Below, piece by piece: positions 45,398-58,597 of a DNA stretch of 60,000 nucleotides. The translations under genes and the position numbers were made by a program. How positions within the stretch are numbered: position 1 is the stretch's first letter; every line of letters begins with the position of its first letter. Under the pieces are notes generated by a model. The model was not told the DNA's origin. It did not search any database and saw only the letters and a list, made by a program, of their open reading frames with translations. The DNA lies in the NCBI GenBank assembly GCA_914767715.1, contig OU612075.1:17672001-17732000 (forward strand), written 5' to 3'. Source of the DNA: Membranipora membranacea (taxonomy: Eukaryota; Bryozoa; Gymnolaemata; Cheilostomatida; Membraniporidae).

Positions 45398-45625
45398 GTT
45401 TTAAGATTAATTATTCGGTCACTGCTCATGCATTTACAGTGGTCAAAACCCACTGCATGAATGCAATAACTGTGCTAATATTTTTGCAATCGCAATGAAG
45501 CTTTCCACAATAGAAATTACCCTATTTTATTTTTTCCAACACGCTGCTTTCTAAGATGCTGTGGTGTCCATGCCTTGTGCCATGACTGAAGTTGGTCACT
45601 GAACATATTTTTCTTCTCCTTGTAG

Positions 45626-45672
45626 ACATTTATTGTGGTGGATGATGAGTATATATGATAAGGTCATGGCTT
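45626..45672 (+). pseudogene. Deleted copy of kinase exon 14
   Basis: After an acceptor in the same context (ttctccttgtag) the sequence follows kinase exon 14 through GGATGATGAGTATA, then skips the part encoding TCSVGAKFP, gains an in-frame TGA and ends in a shifted remnant. About 180 bp of upstream intron is also conserved. This fossil marks the right side of the segmental duplicate. Confidence 0.85.
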
Positions 45673-45813
45673 CTCATAGATCCCATGATTATAGGTACAA
45701 ATAACCATTCATCGCTGCAAGATAACCATTTGTCACTACATTCAGAAGTTAATTGGTACATAACCTGATGGTGATGAGGAATGCTTGAATATAGTTAACT
45801 TTTTACAACTGCA

Positions 45814-45819
45814 TTTATT
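45814..45819 (-). terminator. Candidate poly(A) signal of peroxidase C
   Basis: AATAAA on the minus strand about 220 nt beyond the stop codon at 46040. The placement is plausible; there is no other support. Confidence 0.35.
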
Positions 45820-46039
45820 TCAAACGTCAAATCGAACCAAAAAAGTTACATCCCTGAATTTGAAATATCATTAACTTTAATTTATAAAGGTTTATGACTT
45901 TAACAAACAATGCAAACAAAAACAAATATCATGGACTGTGAGCCATATCAATTTAACTTTTAGAAAAATCTAATCCATCTTTCTAACAATGTCATCTGGT
46001 TAAATCTCCTTATTGTTGGTAGAAATCATGTGACAAATC

Positions 46040-49000
46040 TTAGTACTTGAGCCAGTTCTCGAGGTCCAGAGCTGGAAGGTCATCACACCTTACCATATGT
46101 GAGTGGAGTCTGAAGGAGTTAGCTGGAAGATAGTCTGTGTGGGCATTCTCACAGATGATCTTGGACAAGGTTATCTGCAATATAACAATCAGTCAGTGAT
46201 ATCAAATAGTCAGTATTATAAAACATCAATGCTTTTAGTAGTATATGATAATTTGGACGTAAGGTATGCAAGAACAACAAAACAACACTTTTATGTCTAG
46301 TGTTGCATTGCGTTCTCGTCTGGTAACGTATTTGTACATATGTATAGACATAGGCCCTGTATTGTCAGCAAGTCATTGTCAGCATTGACAGACAGCAAAT
46401 ATTATAGGGTACCGCATGTAGTTGATGCCTAGAGGTTTGCAGGCTTTATTGCATGACCTATATGCCCAATAAATCTTCGGTGGTGAAAATGTGACACGAT
46501 TCGCAACAATTGCATAGTAAAGCTTAAGAAAAAAGATCTCATAATTGTAGGGACAGGACTTTATTGCTGCAGGATTGTTATTGCCTCTGAATGACATATC
46601 ACATAGCATAAGACTAACATTGTAAAGTTAGTCACAATCTGAGATTTACAATTCATGCGCGATGACCATTAAAAAAACTAGACAGTGAGTTAACAGGACT
46701 AACGCAGCACAATTAATTTAATGGAAGCGCTAGTGAATTGTACATTACGGTACATAATGGTCTGAACAGCATCTCATCTTAATCCTACATTCAAGATTCA
46801 AAATGACACAACGCCATCAAATCAAGTTTTTGTTCAGTTATTCATTTTCAGTAGCTCGGCAGCTTTCCAACGGTATATGATATGATGATATTCGGATCGG
46901 TCTTTGAGATTACCTTAATTTCACAGTGATCGAATTCTCGATAAAATGAGCTCGAAATACCACCTGTGTTATACAATCTGGTTTTTTTACGCCCAACTGG
47001 AGGAAATTAAAAGGCTTCATTCTGAGTGTGAGTATGATAGGGAGTGTGACTCCAATCAGCTGTTTTGATATAGGAACAAATTACAACGCCCTGGCAATGG
47101 AGTCTCAGCGATGTGTCTCATTCAAGCAACTGCAAGGGTTCTTAAATAGCTTCCAGGACATCCTTTTTTTCCCACAGTGACCAAAGTTGAAAGGGTAATG
47201 ATCTGGAGGTGATCATAGAAAGCCGACAGAAGTGTACTCAACAACAAGGACATCAGGCCTGACACCAAGGAGCTGGATGTGATATATCCCACTCCTCGCT
47301 AACACCAGTTCTCAGAAAAGGCATATGTCCTTACACTGTGCTCTAGTGTCAATCTCAATGAACTGGTTCTCAATTTTGCTTCGGATCTGACTTATAATTA
47401 TTCTATTGCATGAACCGCCAGTTTTGGAAAGTATTTGCCCTTGTGAGCTGTAGAAGGTTAAGGGCAACATTCCAGCCAGACTGCAACTGGCACTACATCC
47501 AGTCATAATAGTCTGTCACTTATGAGATAATATGTCGGTTAATTACAAGTTGTGTTCCATGTCTGAATACTGAGGAACAGCGATGACATCAAAATAGCCT
47601 ACAGCCATCTAGGTGGCTGATGAATGAAGCGAGTACTGAACCCAACCATTTACAAAGTTAGGTGCCACTTGAAATCTTTAGCAGCACCGAAATTTTTTGC
47701 TTTGCTCAAATAAAATATACTTTACCTCGGAGAGTTGTCTGATCTGCTCGCTGGTGAATGGGTTTGGATAAGTTCTCTGATTCTCAAACCAGAATCTGTC
47801 TCCCTCTTTCAGTCTCTTGAACTGTATACCGAGAAGGCAGCTGAATGTGGGCCCAATCTGAGCATCGGCAGCTACAACTCTGCAAAGTGAATATTAATTT
47901 TACATAAATTTGTGGTCTCTCAAACTGAAAGTTCCGAGTTTGAATCTCGTTTATTGCCTATTTCTAATATCCATTAGGTGGTATGTTGATGGTATCAAAA
48001 GTACGGCACATCACAGAGGCAGTCATCACAGAGGCAGTCATCAGTGGAACAATGAACTAAAAAAGAAAGAGTCTGAGCTGCATTAGTTAGAAAATCGTTT
48101 ATAAAATTCAGAACACGTGGAACAAAGGGCACAAAATGTCATGCTAGCGCGATTGTTCTTACTCACAGCGTTCACTGCAAGACGAAATGTTATATAATGT
48201 CTTATCAAATATTACCAAGTTATGTTTTTTCGTGGAATAGAATTATGTTGTAACATAGAATTCAGATTGATGCTACTTGTTTACTGGAAACTGCGATAGT
48301 TGAGGGATTAAATGTCACCGAGTGCTAGACTTATACATTAAAATAAGCTAATTTTGGATAATGACATCGATGAAGTTTTATTTTCTTGGTGTGTACTCAT
48401 CAAAAAGCAGGTAGTTCAATTTTGAAGTATAATGTCACATGTTTGAATACAAGTGATACTAGAATATATATCATCCGGATTCATCTAAAATATAGCGTAG
48501 TATCGGCTGAGTTTAATGTTTGCTTGTGTAACCATGAACTTGTGTAATATCATTGTGAAGTGACATCTTCCTGAGTTAAAATAAAATATCCTAAAAATAA
48601 GCACAAATGAGCATCGTTCGTTGACCCTGAGGTTTTGTTAATGCATCAGTCCTAACCCTGGAACGCATACTCATTTAAAGAATAGTGTAATGCAAATATA
48701 CACTGATGATGAACATTTTATCCAGAACTACCTCGAACTATTCCCTCAGGTTGGCTCAGACCAATGAACTGGAGTTCATTGCTCAGACACCCTAAATACG
48801 GTACAACCTGGGGAAAAGACTGCTTTTTGAGACATATGATTAAGGTTATTAAGTTATTCTCCTTACTGAGTACAGACCAAAGACATCGACAACAATTAGA
48901 TGTCTATGGTACAAACCTCTCTGTGATGGCTCCAGTAAATAGATCGATGTCGTCGGGATGGCTGTAGAGGTTAGAGAATTTATACCTCAGCTCCTCTGTG

Positions 49001-52000
49001 TGGTCAGGCATATAATCAAAATCTACTGTGCGTAATCCGCAGAACTTTCTCCATGCATTGTACGGCTGAAGTCCTGGAAAAATATACATCTACATATTTA
49101 TCATGCAGAGATTTATTATATAATTATATAATTGTTATTGTTATTATTATTATTATCTATTATTATTATCTATTATTATTATATATTATTATTATTATTG
49201 TAAGTGTTTTTAGGTCTATGGTTTCATGTTGGCAATAAAGAAGGTTTATAAGCAAAAAATATAACCATTTGTTGTTGCGCTGATCATGATAATACTATGA
49301 TGTTAAAATTGTGCTCTGGCCTAAAAGACTTCGCTGCTACCACCTTTTCAAAGCATGATTATAGCTTTTGTAACAATTTCTCATAGTAACTCAATTATGG
49401 CTATTTATGAGGTCATAAGTATGTTGATTGTTGTGTAACATAAAAAGCTTTCCGTGGGTCAAACAACGCATGTAATAAGCTATGTAGTACTGTCCATAGA
49501 GCATTATATTTCTGGAATGTTTGATGTTGCCGCATCATTTTGCAAAAATGAAGGGTAACTCTGTCAGACAGCTCCACAGGACTTCAGCTTGGTTTTCAGT
49601 TCTGACATGGAAAGAACAGGACTGTGTTTTGCCCACAGTCCAGTATGAAGGGTAGCTGTTACTCTCCGGTGTTGCCTTACTGTCTAGTAAGCAGCCGGTA
49701 CATTTAAACAGGTGAGTTAGACATACATACCGTGCTCTCTGCCTCTCTGGTTGTTCACAGCACCCAAGTCTAGGCCGCTATCGTTGAAGGATCTTGCAAA
49801 GAGCTTGTTTCTCACTTCTAGAACCAAATAAAATACGTAGATTAAGTGAATATGCTATTGGTCATGTTTTACCAGTCATGTCTAAAAGAAGTTCACTTGT
49901 CTTCTCTGGCAACAAGGCACTCAGAGTTAAGGTGACACACTTTCATGGACTGATAATGTTGAATATATTCCAAAAAAGCTAAAGGCTAATCTTGCACTTT
50001 TTCAGCAATGCAGATTTTACATTGGAAGGAAAGCGGCGATGACCTTTTACCACCATTTCATTTTCTGTTATCTAATCTATGGTATTCATATTTACTATAA
50101 CTTAGCCCCTGCTCACATAACAAATCCAATATTTTTACTACAGAAGTGGGCTTTTAGGCTTATCGCCTTTGTTCATTTCATTCCAAAGCATCTGATATCA
50201 ACACAGGATCTTTCGAGATCATTAAATCTTCTTCCCTAACCACAGCTTGCCAGTTATTTCTCTGCCATTTATGGCTATAAAATACTTAATATGTTGGCTC
50301 CATGTTATATATGTGAGCAGTTTTCATTTAATTTACATCGTTTTCAGATGAGAGACACGCATTATCTGAAACCTCCATCGAACAATTTTCTTTGCAATCT
50401 TTCTATAATTTTCAATAGCCTTCCGCAACATATCAGGTCTGCAAACAATTTAAAGTTATTCCGACAATATGCATTCATGTATTACATGTCTGAGACATAA
50501 CCATTTTCATTGTTAGTCTTTATCTTCCATATTTCTTCGTTATTTATTTATTCCATATTTATTTATTTTTGTTTTATCTTGGCACAATAGGAAGAACATC
50601 ATTTTAATGATGAAGATTGCTTGTCAATAAACGTTTAAAAAAAAAGGTTGAGTCGACGTCTTCAACAGTTAAAAAACCTGACCTTGTGTATGGAGTTTAA
50701 AATCGTGTTGTCCAGGGTTGTAATCAGGCTGTGACTATATAATGTAATATAATATAATTTAATATTATGTAAAAATTATCAAATTTAATTCTAGGTTTAA
50801 AACAACGACAGACCGTTTTAATCAGTTGAGCACATCTCTGCTAGGCCATATGATTCCCTTGAATGCATCAAATAAGGGCCACACCTAGTGGTAAATTGGT
50901 AATTTTATTATTTGTTCTGGCGAAACGCGTCAACTTGGAGCAACCAACATATGGTGCTGGTTTTATTTATAATACAGAGTTATATCAGCTGCTGTTACGT
51001 TTTTGCCTCTAAATGTCAATGAAAGAGAAGGGAAAGTAATTTTGCACATTCTAATTATGTTGCCAGGAAACCTAAGCTAGACGTATGTTTACCTTCTGTG
51101 AAGCGTGGGTTCATCTTGAGGGCGGGTTCCACGATAGTACCACGTATGGTATTATAAAAGCCGACGGACTCATCCCTGTACTTGTATGGCTGGTTAAATG
51201 TCTCTGTAAATGACACAAACTCTGTAGCGTTCTTCCAATCTCTACAACAAAAGGGTTTCAACAGCGTTACATCAGGGTTGACCAACTTATTGTCTATCAA
51301 GTAGAGCGAATTAATACAACATAAAAAAATTGGACTATATAGATAAAAGTTTGCTGTAGTAAAATGAGATTTAATTTCAACTTGGGCGTCACTGAATTTC
51401 CAGCATAACCACCCTGGAAATAAAATTACTGCAAGTGAAAACAACTACCATGAGTCAAAGTCTGTAGACTGGAAAATGCATAACCTCTGGGAACTTGTGG
51501 CTAAAATTTATGTTTCAGGCTTTTAATATCAGAAAACTTCAAGATTTGCATTGCGTTACATCAAAGACTTAAAATTTTGAGAGAAAGACTTCAACTTTTG
51601 GGTATATAAAAATTCCATACAGCTCATTGTTTCGGTTACTTGTCTCATTTTAATTGTTTGCTTTTTACCATCCAGCATGAGATATCATCAACTACCTAGC
51701 CTGAGCCCCCCAGACTCTTTCTCCCCGCCCGACTGCCCCTCGTAACCAAAGCTACAATAAATTAAACCAGTAAAATATTTTCCTAAATTTTGAATAACCG
51801 ATGTTTCGCCACATATTCCATATTGTTCAGTTACGCTATATTTAATAGTGTAATCCTCCTGTGGCACCTCGCAGCCACTTGACTAATATGCTGGCAATCA
51901 CAGCTAATATTACACAGTATATGAGGATGTAAATAACGCCATCATGAGTAACAGAGATGGGGGCGATGACAAAGTAACAGATGACAAAGTTAAAACCTGA

Positions 52001-55000
52001 TTATTTTTTAAGAGCAGGGCTGTAATTATAGTGTTATAACATTACTCAGATGTATTCTCAAGGCGGACACCATACTATTATCATGATGTTTTCAGGCTAT
52101 CTGGATTGAAATGCTCCATAATTAGGTGTTCGTTCGTAAGGTTGTGTGGGAAAAAATTGATTTATGATTATGAATATGGCCCAAATCATTGATGTAACAG
52201 AAGCGATCATTGACTTTCAGTCCAAACTACGTTCTAAATCTGCTCCAAATCACACCATCATGCAAAGCATGATGAGGTGCACAGACTGGAACAGACAGAC
52301 TTGTCTTAACTCTGGTTTAATGTGTGACCTGAGAGCGTGGTACGAATGCACCACCAGGTGTGCGCAATAAACTCAAAATCATTATACACCATTTCTCAGT
52401 TGTCTCCCTTTGTTTGTTAGTGCACAATATAATAAACAGACAATGTCAAGAGTTTTCCTAGTCCTTAGTCTAGTGAAGTGAAATGAGTGTTTGGTAATTT
52501 AATGCCACTTACTCCCGTTGCAGCCGTCTGAGCTATTAGACAATAATTTTCCATAATGTGACGACCACTTACTGGGTTTTTGGCTGATTGCCAAATGGGA
52601 TTTGGCCGTGACCAAATCTGAAGGCAGCAGTACTGAACACATTAGTGACGGTCGGGTTGATGTGAGAGTTATAGTGCTCATGCTGACCGATGTTCAGCCT
52701 CCACTTTCTCATTCCAGTTCTTCCGAATACATCAGGCAGATATTCCTTGTAATTAATCACCTTTTGAAAAAAACAGATATTTTTCAGCAAAACCTTTAAG
52801 ATGCTTCATTCTGTTACCTGCATTATTTAGTCAGATGCTATTGTGTTAGAGCACTATTATATTACCAAATAAGCAGAGATGACTGAATGAGAGAAACGAA
52901 AGTAAACAAATCCCTTATCACAATGGATGCAACATACCAAAATATCCTAACTAGAACTGATAAGATCAGAGACCACCGAAAAGGAGCAAAACTATTCGGC
53001 TCAGTTGGACAGATCATAGCTTAGTTCACTCATGGTTCACTGGTCAGAGTGAACATATATACGATTCATTTGTCTGTATTCAGAGTTGCTCCCCTGTCCA
53101 TCATACATGACAAGTTACCCTATATCATAGGGTAACACCAGATATTTGGACTGATTACCCTATGAGACCAGATGACCCTATAACCACCCCACTTTTGCAC
53201 CTGAGAGCTTAGTGCTGTTTTATTTGCTTAGTTTGCAGTCGTGAGGTCTAGTTTTCAACCTTTTATAACCAATTGCATTTACATTAAACTTTTTCCATAA
53301 TAAAACTCGGTGTAAAATTTGCTAGAATTGGGTAAATTTTGGTTTTCTCATAATGGAACAGCACAAAAACCGAACATTCAGCGTCTCGGTTTCTACACCA
53401 TGCCGCCACCGGGAGATTTTCAGGGTCCCCCAGGCCAACCCAACCCGCATGGTGATGCACCACCAGATATGGACCCCAGCCAACTTGTCATGTATGCGTG
53501 TCCATTGGAGGAAAAACAACTCCGAATTTAGGCAAATGGATCAATATTGATCTAGAGCATGGGTGGGCAACCTTTTCCTAAAAAAGTTCCACATTTTACA
53601 CAGGCTCAACACAATTAGGCGCAACATATCTTTCAGGTATACAATCGGAACCGGAGTAACAACTATGTACAAACTAAAACAGATTTATTTGTAAAAGCTG
53701 TGGTATGTTGCAAGGAACTTCAGCTCAACAGAAATACTAATTTAAAAAATCTTGTGAAGTTTTGCATGTGTATGGAAAAGGGCAGGGTGGGTGTGGGAGG
53801 GGTGCTGGCACCCCTCCGCGATGGGGAAGTTATTTGCGAATGCCTGTAAAATCTGGAACATTTTAGCGATAAAGCAGGAGCATTTGTAACATGAAAACTT
53901 GTTAAAACTCATCTGCATTTCTTGTTCAAGGTGACAGATTTGCTAAAAAAATTTAATTACTATGATATTAACGAAAAATTTCATTCGAATTTCCAAAGGT
54001 CACCGTTCTGGGTTATTTTGAAAATAAAGCACTTGAAAAAGGAGTTAACACCAATACAGTTAAGATGATTATGTCTAGAAACGGCTTTGGAAGCTACATG
54101 CTTAATGCTGAATGGCCACTATTTTGAAATATATTGTGCCTACATACTTGAATATCAAGATTACAAAATGCGAGATGGGAATCGAAATTAATGTGTAATA
54201 TATATCTTTTCAGGCATAAGGCCACAATCAGCCCGCAAAATATTGTTCATTAGGCCGTACTGGAAAAAAGGCCGCAGGTTGCCGACAGCTGATCTAGAGG
54301 TATGCAAGACTTTTACTTCCACCCAATAGGAATTAGCGGTGTAAAATTCTAAAATCCGACAATATCTCACAAACACAACTATGTCTAAGAATTAAACCCA
54401 CAGCTTTTTTTGCAGCCCATTAGGTAATTGTTACTGAGACATAATTCATCTCATGTCATGATATATGCTGCCTGGTAAAAAAAGAACTGTGGCAAGCTTT
54501 TAACAAATAGGAATATCTATGATTGGTGTTACACGCCACAAATACAACGACACAACAAATTATACAGGCGATTTGGTCTAGATAAAAAATTAACATAATA
54601 AGGAGATTGCAATTGCCGCTATCTGAACTTATGACAGGCCGTACATGGGCAGCTACTATAAGAGAACTGAATAATAGTATAATCTGTGACAAGTTTGCAT
54701 GAATGAATGAAAATAATTAAGAAATCATAGCAATAGCTGCTGTTATTTAAACCCACATGGGAGAAGTGTAAAGCAGATTACATGAAAATTATTTTATAAG
54801 ATAGCTCCTAGGAGCACAGAGTTTAACAATGGGTATATCTGCCCCCTTTAGTGATTAGCCTTTGAACCTTGGAAATTTCTATCAATGCAGATGGCTTTTA
54901 ACCATTGATAAAACTATTAAAGCAGATTTTAAACGCTTTGCCCAGGCACTAAGGCTTAAATGATTTGCTCAGGTATGACTGTTCTTTTAGATATTAGCCT

Positions 55001-58000
55001 TTGAACCATAGAAATTTCTATTTGAGCAAATTCTAACCATAGATATTTCTATTGAAGCAGCTTTTACACATTTTGCCCAGGCACTTAGGCTGTATTGCAC
55101 TGATGATTGATTAGGATTGCACATAGACAAAACATTTTTATGCAATCTCATAGACATAGACAAAGCTATGTCTATGGGATTGAATAAAAATGGCTAGAAA
55201 AAGCCAAAAAACCTGTGCTGGCTGTTGCAAGTTTTCTATATCATAGCATCATCTGCTGTTTTTCATACTACTCCCAAAGAGAAGATCAGGTATGAATCTA
55301 GTTATCTTGACAATAATTGAGGATGGATAGGCAAAACTGTAGGTGTTTATTGTGTGCGAAAATAGGGCTCAGCTGCCACATAAGTTGTCAGATGTCCCCT
55401 ATGAGAACTGGTTCATGGGCATTACCTTAATACCACCTCAAACTTCGTTTTCGGTGGGATAATAGTTCAGTAGGATAGAGAGCCTGATATGTCTGATAAG
55501 CATTGTTTTAAAGTGTCTAAACTTGTCAACTGATCTGATATGGTAAGGTAAGCCATTGAATTTGCTTGCAACTACATGATTTAGGTTGTCAAAAGGTACT
55601 TTTATAAGTTTATCATCCCGTTTAGGAAATCTATTCTCTACATTTACAAAGAAATTAGAAATGTATTGAGGTGACAAATTATACATAGCTTTGAATCCGT
55701 ATAGGTAGGTGAAGTAGAAGTGGTAACAGTCATGCCCTCATTCCGGTCAGTACTATTCTACTTTCTGGCGATTTGCAAAAATTGTCCGTTGGCTCAAGAC
55801 TCAGGATGCAGGAGAAATGGATTGTAGGGATCTTTATTTCTCAGGTCTAAGAGAGACAATGCGATTCAAACCATTTCTTTTTTTTTTAATAAATCAAACA
55901 ACGCACCTGAAGCATAGCTCCGGTTATTCTCCTTGTTTCCTGGTACGCTGTCTCATCTCTCTCGGACGCGGACATGTAAGGGTAATAATTAGCTAGCTGC
56001 TCATAAAATAACCCGGCAATGCGGTTATGCTCCTTGACAAAAAGCTCATGTACGGCAGTCAGACCTGACCAAACATTTGATCTTTTGTCACCTACAGGAA
56101 AGAGGCAGTCAAAGTACGACAGTGCCAAGACAGCAGCAAATTGAGGTGTCATAATCTCTATTTAGAAGAAATAGAAATTCTCAGTAATATAGCTACCCAT
56201 ATTGTAACTGGCCACCTGGACAAATTATTTGAATGTGTTGAAAGGTTTCGGTTAAAGAAATCTGTTGTAATGCTAGGTAATAGATTAGATCAGAGAAGGC
56301 TGTTGGGCCCTTGGCATGTAATAAAGTATGTGATCATGAGTTGTCAGTTTAATACCTGCAGCAAAGCATCTTTTATCCTCCGATGAGCCATGGTATGGAA
56401 TGCTACAGTCATGCGTTTCTGGTGCTTGCGGTTTCTCGATTGGAAGATAATTGTCTGTCAGTTTGAGTAGTCCTCCTTGGTGTGATCTCAACATGCTAGC
56501 TCTCTTAGCATCAGAGCCATAGATGGCGCTACCGTCAATCATCGATGTAACGTTGTTGATCTGGTCACGATGTTTCTGATAACCTGTAATATTATGGATA
56601 GCATGGTTGATTTGTAATTTAATTTCAGTCAAACAAAGAAATAAAACAACGGAACCGGATGAAAGACGTTCAATAAAAAAATTTGGCTCCATTCTAGAGT
56701 TTCACTATCTAATTAAATAATCCTACAAAGTACTGGTATGTATTTAAGCTTATATAGTTTCAGCTATTCTCAATGGCAATTTTAGACTAGTAAATATGGG
56801 TAAGTTTTATAATAGTGCTTGTTGTGAGCTTTCAGCTGGCGACAGCAGTAGTTATTCAGATCTATTTTGTAAGTTATTTTCATGACTGTTGGAGACAGAT
56901 TCAAACCCATGGGTAACAAACATGCAAAGAACAAAAGGTGTCAAGTCCTTTCTTGTTGTAGCATATCAATTATTACCCTAAATTATAAAACCTTATTCTG
57001 TGACTACAGACTAACCGCACTGGTCTTTATTGACTGCCATTGACCTCCTCAGCTCCATACATGTCTTTCCTTTGTTACCCCAGAAGGGATCATTGTATGG
57101 AATAGGGATAGGAACGCAATCGCCTTCTCTCTCCTTTGGTGGTGGCTTTTCGGCAACACAACACTTAACCTAGATAAGACAGATAAGATCACATTTTTTA
57201 CATTGGCATTTCAACATTGGCATTTCAGCCAAGTTCTAAGAAAGAATGTAACTAAAAAAAAAACCATATTCAAACTTGGCACCGAACCTCTTCTCAGGCG
57301 GATTGCAATAGATTGCATAGTGTAGATTTCAAGTGCTCTCTGTGATATTCCTAGATTATTATCGATTTGTTTGAGTGTGAGGAAAGGCGCATAACTAGGA
57401 GCTTTGTGTTGTTTTCCGCTGAGTTTACCAAAGTCCAGGATTTGTTGAGGAAATTCTTTAAGTTGCTCATCCTTTTGTAACAGCTGCCAGGAATAAGGCC
57501 CTCTTACCTGACTTTTAAGGACGGATGGCTAAGCGCTTAAAACCTAACATGTTTGCCTGAGATCTGTGGCAATGACCCGAGCATCAAAGATCAGACGGGA
57601 TATCATGATAGGTGCAGCAAATTAGATATACCTTGTTCTTACACACCCATTAATCCATTAGTGCTTGCTAAAGTATAATAATCCCCCTCCGCCTCTTCGA
57701 AAAAAAGATTAGCTGGCAACGGCGAGCAAGGGTATAGGGTCACTACCCGACACAAATCACCTGCGCTTGAGGGGTACCGTTAAATAGGGCGGTCAAATAA
57801 GACCTAGTGAAAAAGCGAGAAACTTCTGAGCAAATGTAATCTAAAAATAGGTGAGGCTTGCATTTTCGACGGGTTCACCTTTGGTGTCAGTGGAGTATGT
57901 CCCATATCATGGTCGATGAATTGTCCCCACAGCATGTGCATGTTGGTGAGCTGATGAGACAGATCCTTGTCGGAGGCCAGCTCGTGGATTGTAGTGGATA

Positions 58001-58597
58001 CTCTCCTGGCACTAGGCAGAGGTCTACCTGCCTTACCTGTTACTCTCAGCTTTGTTGTGGTACCTTTTAAGCAGAGTAAATATGACACAAAATTACAAGG
58101 TTGTGATGGCAACAAATCGTTCACTAAAAATAGTTTTCTCAGTGTCATTTATGACCGGTCATATAGATATTGTTAGAGTAACAAATACTGAGGCCTTAGG
58201 TTGGGTGTTAGTGATAATTAGATTTAACCTAACAAACTTGGTGAGTACAATTTGGTACACCCAGAATTAAAAGATTACAAATTTAGAAAGATAACAAATC
58301 TAAATACACAAAAACTTTTGATTTCTACAAATAGCATTGAATGCAATCAAAATTTTGTCTGTTGTTGTGAGCCTTCTTCCTTGTTTAATCTGTAAGAATC
58401 AAACATTACCCAGGTTAACTAATTATATGTATATATACCTGCTTCATACTGAGGAGGGAGTAACCTGGCCAGCGGTCTGATCGACTGTCCCCATGTGGGC
58501 TGATTAAGGTTGTTACAGGATCCATCAATGGTTCTGTACTTTGCGTAGGCATCACAGCTGATCTGCTTAGATGCCAACCAGCATACCTTCTGTGGCT
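46040..58597 (-). CDS. Animal haem peroxidase C (11 exons found, 5' end missing)
   Basis: Exons in transcript order: 58439-58597, 57879-58063, 57016-57169, 56356-56583, 55907-56091, 52573-52760, 51093-51241, 49731-49817, 48917-49073, 47726-47879, 46040-46174. Phases agree; they encode about 592 residues plus stop. The first exon found starts EPQKVCW and runs into [12 protein letters not shown], matching exon 6 of A, so the signal-peptide exon(s) remain unidentified in 58598-60000 or beyond. Distal His (QFIDHDM), calcium loop (TSMIDGS), proximal His (FRFGHGQI) and RGREHG are present. The haem-ester glutamate is not: the RSNE of A is RSNV here, with the catalytic Arg kept. C is clearly more diverged than A is from B, with small length changes in five exons. 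It may be full length and active with singly linked haem. Confidence 0.92.
49860..50645 (+). mobile_element. 5'-truncated non-LTR retrotransposon (LINE) remnant
   Basis: Translation in interrupted plus-strand frames gives the C-terminal part of a LINE reverse-transcriptase ORF: LIYGIHIYYNLAP and LLQKWAFRLI (50039-50239), then FNSLPQHIRSANNLKLFRQ (50291-50500). These match the typical tail of CR1/Jockey-like ORF2 proteins. It ends with aataaa and an A tract at about 50636-50645, consistent with a retrotransposed 3' end. Stops and frame changes show it is dead. It lies in the peroxidase C intron between 49817 and 51093. Confidence 0.8.
53400..53531 (+). other. Short proline-rich open frame of unknown status
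   Basis: A 44-codon frame from ATG at 53400 starts MPPPGDFQGPPGQPNPHGD and ends CPLEEKQLRI. Its composition (Pro, Gly, Gln, high GC) differs from the AT-rich surroundings, which is why it is noted. It could be a fragment of a processed copy of a proline-rich protein, or chance. It lies in a peroxidase C intron, right next to the hAT-like element. I do not recognise a family. Confidence 0.2.
53558..54291. mobile_element. hAT-like non-autonomous element, 8-bp target duplication
   Basis: The 734-bp element starts CATGGGTGGGCAACC and ends GGTTGCCGACAGCTG. It is flanked by ATCTAGAG at 53550-53557 and 54292-54299, a perfect 8-bp duplication with the central TCTAGA common for hAT targets. Ends of the GGGTGGGCAAC type are widespread among animal hAT relics. 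No transposase is encoded. Confidence 0.87.
54850..55191. repeat. Degenerate direct repeat followed by a hairpin
   Basis: A segment with attagcctttgaacc, gaaatttctat, gcttttaa and ttgcccaggcact occurs at about 54855-54965 and again at about 54996-55105. After it, tttttatgcaatctcatagaca and its complement form a hairpin at about 55133-55191. The meaning is unknown; it may be part of one decayed transposon. Confidence 0.6.
55438..55690 (-). mobile_element. LINE ORF2 C-terminal fragment, opposite orientation
   Basis: The 82-codon minus-strand frame contains VPFDNLNHVVASKFNGLPYHIRSVDKF..., the conserved C-terminal stretch of LINE ORF2 proteins (usually a WNSLPxxIR-like motif). It is a different, shorter fragment than the one at 49860-50645. 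It lies in the 3-kb peroxidase C intron 52761-55906. Confidence 0.68.

Larger units (their letters stand above)
35240..45680 (+). repeat. Direct segmental duplicate of about 13.5-27.5 kb
   Basis: Three anchors in the same order and orientation match the kinase locus: kinase exon 12 with its flanks (35281-35690 versus 13589-14080), the whole peroxidase gene (35922-43343 versus 15652-23973), and the sequence ending in kinase exon 14 (about 45440-45672 versus 27320-27530). Kinase exon 13 is missing from the copy. The exact outer breakpoints cannot be read by eye because the edges have decayed. Confidence 0.88.

Noticed and set aside
50039-50500. Two plus-strand open frames as host genes
   Set aside because: Their content is the C-terminal end of a LINE ORF2 broken by stops, followed by an A tract.
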